From contig CM059972.1 of NCBI GenBank assembly GCA_030490835.1, forward strand, positions 57,145,563 through 57,209,562: a stretch of 64,000 bases of DNA, read 5' to 3'. The notes under the pieces were generated by a model. The model worked only from the letters and a program-made list of their open reading frames with translations, did not search any database and was not told the origin of the DNA. Each line of letters starts with the position of its first letter. The first letter of the stretch is position 1. Source of the DNA: Annona cherimola. Its lineage: Eukaryota; Streptophyta; Magnoliopsida; Magnoliales; Annonaceae. This document shows, one piece after another, positions 37,996 to 47,920 of this stretch. A program made the translations under genes and the position numbers.

Positions 37996-38607
37996 CTTAT
38001 TGAGTTTCGACTCATATTTTATTTTCCCCCCTTAAACAGGTGCAGCGAAAATTCAAGTGATGAAAGTCAAGTTTTCTCTGAGAAAAGGAAAAGGGAATTT
38101 CTAAAGGTTTATAGTCCTTTGTATGTGAAATATGAATAAATGCCCTAAGGGATATGGTACTATTAGTACATATGTTCAGGATACCTTTTACAGGTATTAT
38201 ATGATTGAGAAGGTAAAAGATTTAAAATGCCTTGTATAGATACGATATGACTGAGACAAGGAATGCCTTAAATGATAAGTGCTTGTATGCTAAGAACTGA
38301 TAGATGTATGTATTATGGAATGAAAAGAACATGATTAGGTCAGGAGGACTTTAATGTAGAAAAGCAAGTTGAGATGCTATGAATGACATGTGAAATTGAT
38401 TACAAGTGTATTGTCGCTTGTAGATGAATGGTGCGGAATGCAAAAAAATTAAATGATGAAGGAAAAGGAATCAAACGAAAAAAATTTAGACAAGATCTAA
38501 TTAAGAACCCGCCGCGTGATCAGGGCAACAATCTTGATTCAGATTTACCAATCGATAAGGTCTTGGAGTAAGGCTTAGGATGTGACGCTCGAGCTGGGGG
38601 CGCCATA
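37996..38607 (+). mobile_element. Element P 5' LTR, piece 3 (LTR end)
   Basis: After the S3 insertion the LTR continues with the branch-point-like CGACTCAT, a pyrimidine-rich run and CCTTAAACAG (acceptor-like, ends 38039), then the conserved U5 text and the LTR end GGGGGCGCCATA at 38607 (CACA mutated to CATA). The summed LTR length without insertions is about 4.6 kb. Confidence 0.85.
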
Positions 38608-38757
38608 GAAGTTGGTATCAAAGCAACGATTGGTAAATAGGCGTGGGAAGAAAAGACTTGATATCACAGCGATGATATCTTAACAAGGATTGGTAGCTAG
38701 ACGTAGAGGAAAGAATGGAAAATGATGAAAGCGATAGATTGAAATTACATGAGATAT
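38608..38757 (+). other. Element P primer binding site and leader start
   Basis: TTGGTATCAAAGC (38612-38624) is the primer binding site complementary to the 3' end of initiator tRNA-Met with one mismatch. The leader that follows matches the L11 leader (53839-53960). It is cut after ~150 bp by a minus-strand LTR. ATTTACCAATC (38543-38553) pairs with GATTGGTAAAT (38628-38638). Confidence 0.85.
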
Positions 38758-39584
38758 AGTGGCACCCCAGCCCGAGCGTCACAACCTTACTCCAAGATCT
38801 ATCGATTGGTAAACGTGATCAGGATTGTTGCCCTGTCACATGACGGCTTATTGGATATTTATCTACTTAGGAGTTTATATCATTTCATACATTCAATTTC
38901 CATCAAATGCCTTTTTAGGCCATTATACCATTTGAGAATTACACATGTCATCTCATAACCTTCATACTTATGATATCATGATAATTCATACCTTATCATT
39001 TGACCATAAATTTTTTTTCACCTTTTATGGTCACAAAACCTTAACATAATCCTTATACAACATTAAATCACAATTTAATGTCATCATTCATACATAAAGT
39101 CATATATAGGTGTTCATAAGAATTCATTCATTCTTGAATCTCCACCTGCGCTCCTTGTCTCCTTCCTTTCACCTGTCTTTGGGTGTGAAAAACAAAACGT
39201 GAGTCAAAACTCAATAAGCAAGCTATAGGGTTTTCAGGCAATTCATTTTAAAGGTAACATTATTTACAAGCATTTCTCTCCATTCGATAGGAGACACTTA
39301 GCAAGTGATTAACTACTTGTGGAACATAAACCCTTTTTATAAACCATTATAAACCTTTCATATAAACTAGTCATGTAAACTAGTTTAATCCCAATTTTTG
39401 AGCATTTTATAAACATTAGATGTGCAAATGCATCATTTCCATTCATGACATCATCCTTCATGTGAGGGTACGCTATCTCGGGGAACATCCTTTCATAACA
39501 TGATCGTTTCCATCCTTAGCGCCGGACCTTCCGACTTGGCAACGTCAAGGGTGAACTCCTTGTCTTGCTTTCTACCTTGACTAG
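38758..39584 (-). mobile_element. Minus-strand LTR, 3'-terminal part only
   Basis: Starts with AGTGGCACCCCAGCCC (reversed LTR end, first base altered), has the acceptor block (~39165-39200), the CACTTAGCAAGTG palindrome (39297-39309) and the GC-rich block (39468-39550) of the S3 subfamily. It is cut at 39585 by a plus-strand LTR; the rest would resume beyond the window. Confidence 0.75.
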
Positions 39585-40406
39585 TGTGAAACCCCGATCT
39601 TGGAGGCATGTATGAAATCCTAGGTTTATAAACCCTAGGTAATATATTGATCCTTATATAAAATATATGGATGATATTTTGCAATATATGGAATTGGAAG
39701 ATTAAATAATGAATTATGAAATGTAAATTTGGATGAATAGTGAAACGTGAATAGTGAACGTGGGATTAAGAAATATGTTAGGTTAATCACTTTGGATTAA
39801 CTTAATCATAAAAGACAAAAAAGGAAGCTTTCCACTAAAGAAAAAAAGTGCTTTTTGGATTAAAATATTAATTTTCGGATTTTTATAGATTTTTGTATAG
39901 AAAACATAGAAAAATTCATATTTTGCAATCCGAACATCAGATCAAGATGAAATTTTTTATAGATGGCCAAAGTATTATGATGAACATGATGAGTGGTCCA
40001 AGATTGATCAAAAATCATAAATTAAGGGTCAAGATTAAACAACATTTGAAGATCAAAAAGTAGCTTTACTTTATCATTAAATTAGGATTGACTTTTGATT
40101 AATTTTAATTAATTAAAATCAGCACAAGGCTCAAGGAGGGTAGGGGCATGGGATTTGGAGACAAAATCAATGGCCCAAAATTATCCTTATCAAGTGATCA
40201 AGGGTTGAGATGAAACTAGCTTAAAAAAATCATTTTAAATAAATCAAAATCATTAAATAAATAGGCAGAAAAGGTGGAGACATGAACAGTACCTAGGGAG
40301 GCTGCACTTGGCTCAAGAAAATTGCATGGATTTTGGAAAAAAATAATTGGAATTTAGCTCATGGAGCAAGAGAGGGTAAAATGCAAATAGATGAAAAATG
40401 GAATGC

Positions 40407-40416
40407 TATAAATAGG
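40407..40416 (+). promoter_or_regulatory. TATA box of LTR L9
   Basis: TATAAATAGG, 155 nt before the donor-like GAGGTAAGTAA. Confidence 0.6.
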
Positions 40417-41320
40417 CGGCATGGGGGGACATCCAAGGCACTCCAAACCCAGCTCAAAGTGAGCAAAATTCAGGCATTCCTAAACCCCCACACGTTCATG
40501 CCAAGAAGGAGAAGGAGGAGAGAAGGAAAGAGAGAGAAAGTGAGAAGGAGAGGAGGAGTTCTTCACTTGAGGTAAGTAAACTCTTCTCAAATTTATTTTG
40601 GATGTTAAGTAGGGAAAAACCATGCTTAGATAATGCCTAAGCATGAGAAAATAAGTATAGTTATAATGCCCAAATGGAATTATGCCTAAACATCGAAAAT
40701 TTGGAGTAAAGATAGAGCATACGGGAAAATCATGTATAAAATGTGAAAATAATGCTCCAATATTGCTAAATGATGATTCCGGATGAATGTTTATGATAAT
40801 TATGATTTTGAAATATTGATATATTAATTTTATGATTTTTGGGTTTAAGAATTATGCTTAAGTGAAATTATGTTGATTTTTATTATATGGAAAAATGATT
40901 TATTTGGCCAAGTTAAAGATGATAAATTCGAAATTCATGAATTTTCCCATGATATACTAACTGAGAGCTATGTCATGGTATTTTTTATTTTTGGAAAAAA
41001 TATCAATTTTTGGAATTCATGAACAGTAACCAACACGCTGTGAACAGTATGGATGAACAGTACCTACTACAGTAACGTGAACAGTACTATGAACAGTGAA
41101 CAACGTGATTTTGTAAAAAATTGAGATTTATTTTTATGAGGATATATGGATGGAATTTTTAAAGGATTTATGAATAAAAATCGATATAAATGGGCAATGA
41201 TCAAGTATCTTTATAAGATTAACCTCTATGGAAATGAGATAATGAATGGTTATAAAGCAAGCATGGAAAGCAACCTAAGACATGAAATGGATGGATAAAA
41301 TATCCATTTTCCTTGTATAG

Positions 41321-41360
41321 GGAAAAAGGAAGGAGAAGGTTGAGGACACGGACTGAGAAG
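41321..41360 (+). other. Candidate leader micro-exon, LTR L9 (40 nt)
   Basis: Preceded by CCTTGTATAG; followed by ATAAGCAAGC, so its donor has lost the GT. Confidence 0.5.
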
Positions 41361-43168
41361 ATAAGCAAGCAAACCCTTTTGAAAATATATTTTATTCTCA
41401 AGTATTTTATGAAATGTGTTTAAGGGTGGTTATTCCTATAATGTTTTGAAAAGATGAATGTTTATGAGTTTTTATGAAAAGTCATGCCGGCATATTGATA
41501 TCATGTGATGTTCATGGACATGTTCACATGTATGATGTACAATGAAGAGGCTTTGGTGGTGGTAGAAAGTGGATCAGAGGATCCCCCTTCACTATTGCCG
41601 AGTTGTATAGGCTGTGTGCCGACGGCGTCCTCCCAAGAGGTGGAGGCAAAGGAATGTTATGTGTGAATGAATGCATTGCATTTTCATACATGGATTGAAA
41701 AGGAAAGCATGGATTTGAAAAGAAGTTTTAAAGGGATGGTGCAAATAATTCTCTACATGAGAATGACAAGTTACCTGGTGTAAGAGGTATATAAGCCGGG
41801 AAAATCAAAAGTCATGCATGTAGGAGACCATGTAGGCGTCAAGAGGACGAGAGGGTCCCGTTGATGAGGCCAAGTCGGAGAGAGCCGGCGTATTGGACCA
41901 TGCTATGTGAGATGTTCCCTGGGCTAGCGTACCCGCACACGAAGGTTTATGTCAGGAATAGAAAGAAAATATTTGTACATCCAATGTTTATGAAATGATT
42001 TTTATGAAAAGGTTTCTGTGAAACCCAACCCATGTAGAACCCATATGTATACATTGATCATGTATATGACATTTATATGTGAATTATTGAATTATGAATG
42101 ATTATGTGATTTTGCTAATTACTGCAATTAGGGTTAAGGATTAGCAATAATGATATGATTAATCATTTTGAGTTAAAATGAGACAATGGGATTAAAGTAA
42201 ATTTTTGTTGATTTAAATGTGCAAATACATCATGGAAAATCATTTTAATTCATTTAATATGAATTATGAGCATTTATATGATAATTGTCAAGTTTAGTGG
42301 AAAAACATTAGAAAATTCATAACTCAATGCCTATAAGGCGGATTCAAGTGAAATTTGAAATGGAAATTAATGATGTTGAGCTCGGTAATATGGAATTATT
42401 GGGTTATGAAAATTCTTGATGAAATGAGTATAATGATTTATTGATCACATTTTAATTTCAACCGTTAACTTTAAACGACTATAACGGGAGCTAGGAAAAT
42501 CGGATTGAGATGAAATTTGAAACGGTTGAATGAAATTATGAGATGTTTATTTTGGAAGTTTTGGATTAAGCATAAAATATTGAGAAAATACCTGCATTGA
42601 AAAAGGTGAGCATGGTTGACTAATGCACCTCAAAAGTACCTTTCAATTAATGCTAGAGTACAATGCATAATTGCTGTATATTTTGATTTTTTTTATTTCT
42701 AAAATATGTACTTATATTTCCGACATGTAGGAACACCAAGATATGCATTCAATCATGCAATTTTCCAGAAATAAAAAATATTAAAATGCAGCTGAATGGG
42801 AAAGTGGAAAACGCGGACAACATATGGGGCAATTGACGTGCAGAAATATGCTGGTTTGCTGCCATTTTGTTAATTTTTTTTAAAACCAAATTAATACATA
42901 AATTAAAGGGTAATTAGGTGTATAATTTACCTTTAAATTAGGGTTGAAAAAAAATAAAAAATTTCTGGAAAAATGGGCAGCAGCTAGACGTTAGGGTGGA
43001 GGCAGATTTACAGTAAAGATAAAGGCAAGTTTTGGATTTTTTTTTTAAATGGTAAAAACACATTTACTTGGCTAAGAATTTGCCAACACATGAGGGGGAT
43101 AAGGGATCATTTATGTGTGTGGAAAATGAAGCAAAATGTGGGGTCCATAGCTGGATTTGATCCAGCCC

Positions 43169-43175
43169 TATAAAG
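43169..43175 (+). promoter_or_regulatory. TATA box of L10 LTR
   Basis: CCCTATAAAGCC. The homologous site in L11 (about 49182) reads CCCTACCAAGG, so the L11 promoter is probably damaged. Confidence 0.6.
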
Positions 43176-44718
43176 CCATGCACGTCCATTAGAGATGAGG
43201 GTTGGAAAATTCTCTAAGTACTGGAATTTTTCTCCTACAAGGCCAGCAGCTCTCACGTCCATTTTGGACAGCAAGAGAAGGAAGAAAAGCAAGAAGAAAG
43301 GAAGGAAATTTGTGGAGAAAATCATTTTCAAGTGATTAGAGTTGTATTAGCACTAAGCAAGTAAGTATATGGGTTATTTTGGGTTGTTTAACTTGTGTTT
43401 TAAACTCTAAAAATTGAATATGAAATGGATGCTTAAATAGTCTTTAAAATGATGATTTAACATGATTTTGAATGAATATGGAGTCGGTATTAGGTTACAT
43501 GTATAAATTTATATGTTGTAGATGATGAAAGTGAAGATTTGAATGATATATGAGTTGAAAACTCAACTTGACAAACCCTAAATCTAAATGACAAGTTGCT
43601 GTTTGATATGGATAATATGTTTAGGTTATTAAAAATGTTTTAATGAATAACATATGTTGATTTGAGCTTAAGGAATGAATTTTAGCAACTATGGAATGTA
43701 AAGCGGCGTTTATGACCCGAATTCTTCATTTTTAGGTTAAAAATTTATGGAAATGAGTTTGCATGATTTGTAAATTATATGTAGGGTAAAATACCCTAGG
43801 GTTAAGGTATTATTTATGCCCAAAATTATTTGAGAAAATAAACTCAAATCTTATTTTTTATGGATTTATGAAACGATGGCTAAAAGGAGTGGAAATGGGA
43901 CCGAAACGGTTAAGCAACTTGCTGTTTTGAGATAAATTTGTTTATAAATGTTAAATATGTGTTAATGCCCTAAATTTGGATTAGGAAAAATGGAAATATT
44001 TGTGAAAATTCGGTTTTATTAAACTTCTTAGGGTTATATGTCAAAAGACACGTTAAATGGGTGAAAAACGGGTTACAAAGTTGCTGTTTTGGAAACCTAT
44101 GGTAAGTGAATTTAAATCCCATAAAAATACCCTAAATGCAGTGGTAATTAAGGATAATTAAAAAGATGAAATATGGATTAAATTTCTGACTTAGACAATT
44201 TTATGAAATACATTATGTTTATGTTGCCAAATGAGCACATGTGAAGTGATAGATATGCAAGGGTGATGAATGACTTATGAAATGTGATTTTGTGCAAAGA
44301 TGCATGAAAATATGATATATTTCATGGTTATATATCTGTTTAGAATTTCGTGATATTAATTCCAAAATTTTGGAATTGATTGATGAAGCTAAGGCAATGA
44401 CGTATGCTTAAAACGGGCACCGATGTGTGTACTTTGTAAAAAAGAGTGAAAAATGGCAAATGAAGGTTAATAAACCTATGTATGATAATTATTCAATGAA
44501 TTTTATGTGATTGAAATGGATACCCTATTTATGGGGTTATATGTATTATGTGTTAGCCTACATATGTGTTAGCCAATGAAAGGTGCAAATATGAGCTATA
44601 TAGGTGTCTAATGACTTGAAAAGTCGAACGTATGATATATATTGATGAAAATGGGTTGGAAAACTAAATGGAATACAAGAAAAAGAAATATATGAAAAAT
44701 TATATTATTCTCATGTAG

Positions 44719-44762
44719 GCAAAAGCAAAGAAAAAGCGGAGTCGGAAAGCTAAGGGACATAG
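44719..44762 (+). other. Candidate leader micro-exon, L10 (44 nt)
   Basis: Preceded by TTCTCATGTAG and followed by GTAAGCAAGC; starts GCAAAAGCAAAGAAAAAG. Upstream donor AAGCAA/GTAAGT at 43360/43361; downstream acceptor CAAAGACAG/GTG at 45423/45424. Confidence 0.6.
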
Positions 44763-45824
44763 GTAAGCAAGCAAATTTTCCAAATGAATTTTGTTTTCTA
44801 AATTATTTACATAAATGCAATTTTAGCTTTAACTTGTTGGATGAAATTGTGGAAATTATCTCTAATATGTTTAAGGACGGCCATTCCTTAGTTAAATGGT
44901 GTTGAAATAATGTTTTTACTTCAAATGTGATATTATGAAATTTTCTTTGATAAATGCTATGGAAAAATGATGTGATTCCATGTTTCTGATTGAAAAATCA
45001 TGCTAGCATGTTAAAGATGGATTTATGAAAAAGTTCATGTGCATAGGATACTAGGTCCACTTGAAGGGTATAAGCGGATCGATTGTCCCCCCTTGGTGTG
45101 GCTAAGTCGCTTAAAATAGGCCCAAGGCCGGCGACGCCCTCTCTGAAATGGGAGATAACGTGGACGGATGGTCGCCTGGCTAGCTTCCATCCTAAGGGAA
45201 TTATGATGATTTTGTTCATGTTTTTATATAACATTATGCATATGGTACTCGTGATGGGTACAAGATTTTATATTTTCAAGATATACCTTTTGATAAGGTA
45301 TAAGTTGCTTTCCAAGATGATTTTAAATGCAAAAATGTTGCTTGAAATGATTTGCCTATAAAATGCAAATAGCTTGCTTATTGAGTTTCGACTCACGATT
45401 TTGTTTTCCAAACCCAAAGACAGGTGAAAGACAGGAAATGGCGAAGGAGCAAGTTCCAGTTGAGAAAGTCATGGAAAAACTTTAGTACTTTTATGTTATG
45501 AAATAATTCATGTTGAATGATTGTAACTATCCAAATGTTCTATATTGATGACTATGATTGAAACATGCAGTGACATCTAATTTATGTAATTGATGAAATA
45601 TTTTTTATCAGCATGTTATGTGTGTGATGATGGGTTGAAAATGACCTAGATATGCATGAGATAAAAATATGAGAAATTGAACTTTTATGTGAATATAATT
45701 AATTGGATAAACATCCACTAAAACCCGTCGTGTGACAAGGCAACAATCCTGATCACGTTTACCAATCAATACGATCTCGAGGTAAGGGCTAGGATGTGAC
45801 GCTCGGTTTGGGGCACCACAGAGC

Positions 45825-45835
45825 TTGGTATCAGA
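45825..45835 (+). promoter_or_regulatory. L10 primer binding site (initiator tRNA-Met)
   Basis: TTGGTATCAGA, four bases after the LTR end, complementary to the 3' end of plant initiator tRNA-Met. The following bases (TCATGG) diverge from the full motif. It lies in the loop of an inverted repeat, 45758-45767 with 45841-45850. Confidence 0.85.
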
Positions 45836-46035
45836 TCATGGATTGGTAAATAGGCGTGGGAAATTTCTAAGTATAGAAAATTGGAAGAATATGATGAGAT
45901 ATGCGTGATTACATATAATTATGTGATAAATTAAACATGATTATATGATGATTACGTATGTTTATAACATGATGAAATACATGCTATATGATGATAAATT
46001 ATGTTGCAATGCAATTTGATTGCTATGTTGTACAG

Positions 46036-46800
46036 ATGGCGGATAGAGGTAAGCGGATGATGAGTGCGGAGGAGTTGAAAAAGGAGGAGAGGAGACAGCA
46101 AAGGGAAGAGAATATGCACAGGTGGTGGGAATCCCAGCATAACGCACCCCAGTTTCCCGTAGTTTCCTTGAGTCAACATGAACAAGGTCTAGGAGAGCCC
46201 TCCAGTTACAAACCTAGGGCACGAGTTTTACCAGGAACATACCTCGGAATTCCCTAGTCTCCCCGTGTTCATACTGACAGAGTAGACCCGCAAGACCTAC
46301 AGGACTTTTGGGAAAAGACTCAGGCACCCACACCCCCCGACGCTGGCCCATGGTACAGGTTTGTGGATGGTTGTGTTCAATTTCGCTATGGAGCACCCTA
46401 GGATCGACTCCATCAGCTGGAAATAGACATGGCCCACTATATTGAGAAGCATCGTGCCGAGGGAGTCATCAAAATACCTGCACCTCTTGAACCCGATGAG
46501 GTCATGTTATACATAATGGAGAACACAGGTGAAATTGTTCGACTTGCCGAGGTCAATGATGATGATGATCCGATGGAATTCCTCGAACCTGTCGAGGAAG
46601 AGGAGGAAGAGGAAGAGGAAGAAGTAGAGGAGGAAGTAAAGGAGGAGATAGTGGAGTTTGTAGCGGAGGATGAGGACGATGATAATAATAGTGAAGAGGA
46701 TGAGGTCCAGACGTGGTCTAACACTATCATACTCATGGAGGCACCCTCACAAGTTCCACGTAGACGTAGACATCTAAGGAGAGGTCCAGGAGGACGATGA
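46036..46800 (+). pseudogene. Leader ORF of L10 between PBS and gag (unknown function)
   Basis: One reading frame of 255 codons including the stop, from ATG at 46036 to TGA at 46800, broken only by two TAG stops (46255 and ~46400), both where CAG would read through. The N-terminus is charged and probably helical (ADRGKRMMSAEELKKEERRQ, with RRQQREEN after it). A Trp/Tyr-rich middle follows (DFWEKTQ, PWYRFVDGCVQFRYG), then a long Glu/Asp tract (~residues 188-230) and an Arg-rich tail (RRRRHLRRGPGGR). The ATG lies directly after TACAG, a possible splice acceptor. I recognise no known domain. Extra ORFs upstream of gag are known in Tat/Ogre elements but are unusual in a Tekay/Del-like element. 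Confidence 0.6.
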
Positions 46801-47189
46801 ACTTTCTTATTTTGTTTTTTTTAAGTTGTGTATATATAAGTGTGGTTTGATGACAATGTGGCTTTAGTTTATGGTTGCCAATATAGACTGTCATGTATAT
46901 AAGTGTGAAATGTAGGTGCTATGTTAAATGTGTACATAAGTGTGATTTACTTTCACATGTAACAACTATGGATGTGATGATGTGAATATGATGAATATGA
47001 GTGAATATGTTGATATACTGAATTCCAGATGTTTTAGATATGTATGAATGAATGAGCATGAGCCTGAATGATGTGATATGATTGTGATTGAATGAATTGG
47101 TTGTGACCCTGTGATAATGAAATGCGTATATAATGATTTAATGTTAATTAAAAATGAAAAGTGTGTTGTTATATACTCAGATTAATACC
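46801..47189 (+). other. L10 spacer between leader ORF and gag
   Basis: AT-rich, many ATGA words, no supported gene. It is similar in texture to the leader of element 0 (16726-16897). Confidence 0.5.
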
Positions 47190-47920
47190 ATGGTGGAAAC
47201 AAGAGCAGGATTGAAGAAAAATAAAAGAAAAGAGGCAGCAACAGAGGTTCCAAGTCAACATGAAATTAGCGAATCTAGCCGACCTAAAAGAGGAAGGCCC
47301 GTAACACAAGGACCGAACCAAAGAAATCAACAAAGAAGGGTTAACGAAAGACCTGAAAGAAATGTCGAAGTGGAAACTGAGTCAAGGTAGAATAGACTCA
47401 TAGAGGAAAGAGTGGCTGCAGCAGTTAAGGAAGCAATGCAGCAAGCCACTAGGGACTGGGCAGCGCAGACTGCTGACATTATACAAGGATTATGGGAAAG
47501 GACCCAACAAGCTCAGTTGGGTAGTACAGAGAGAGAAGGACCTGCTCCGATGGCGGAGCCCGTTGTCACACCGGCACCACTAAGGGATGAGAATCGGCTA
47601 ATGGAAGCTGACAGAAGAGCCATAAATGCCTTTCTAGCGCAGCAACCCCCGAAATTTTCCAGAGAACCTGACCGGTCCAAGCAGAGCAGTGGATGACCGA
47701 GATTAAGAAATTATTTAGGATATCTTCGTTCAACGACCGTCTGAAACTATTGTGTGCTACGCATTTGTTAGTAAAAGACGCACACGAATGGTGGGAGACG
47801 ATGTTAATCACAATGCCACAACCTGAAGAAGTGTCATGACAAACTTTTATGGAAGAACTTAATAAGGAATACCTCCCGGTTGGATTGCAGAGTCAAAAGG
47901 CGATCGAATTTGAAAAATTG
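47190..47920 (+). pseudogene. gag of L10, interrupted by L11
   Basis: ATG at 47190 starts VETRAGLKKNKRKEAATEV, the same protein as element 0 gag. One in-frame TAG (47388) precedes the conserved VKEAMQQATRDWAAQ helix; at about 47675 a frameshift moves the frame into QAEQWMTEIKKLFRI, then LVKDAHEWWETM and NKEYLPVGLQSQKAIEFEK. At 47921 the L11 LTR begins inside the coding sequence. The rest of gag and pol would resume after L11, beyond the window. Role: structural particle protein of the retrotransposon. Confidence 0.85.

Larger units (their letters stand above)
39585..42016 (+). mobile_element. Plus-strand LTR L9 (S1/S3 subfamily), cut by L10
   Basis: Begins TGTGAAACCCCGATC and follows S3 closely in the opposite orientation: U3 box (39915-39960), TATA (40407-40416), donor (GT 40572), GTGAACAGT words (41025-41105), micro-exon (41321-41360), GC-rich islands (41565-41640, 41860-41930). 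It stops at 42016 where L10 begins, before its acceptor region. The donor after the micro-exon is mutated (ATAAGC instead of GTAAGC). Confidence 0.85.
42017..45820 (+). mobile_element. Element L10 5' LTR (3.80 kb)
   Basis: Runs from TGTGAAACCCAACCC to GGTTTGGGGCACCACA and is followed directly by a primer binding site, so it is a 5' LTR. It has U3 boxes (42310-42360, 42477-42525), TATA (43169-43175), purine-rich exon-1-like sequence, donor (GT 43361), micro-exon, GC-rich island (45060-45190) and acceptor CAG ending 45423. It inserted into L9. Its 3' LTR must lie beyond the window because the body is interrupted by L11. Confidence 0.92.

Noticed and set aside
46437..46736. Antisense Ser-rich ORF of 99 codons
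   Set aside because: It is the complement of the Glu/Asp tract of the leader ORF; the serine run is only the reverse reading of GAG/GAA codons.
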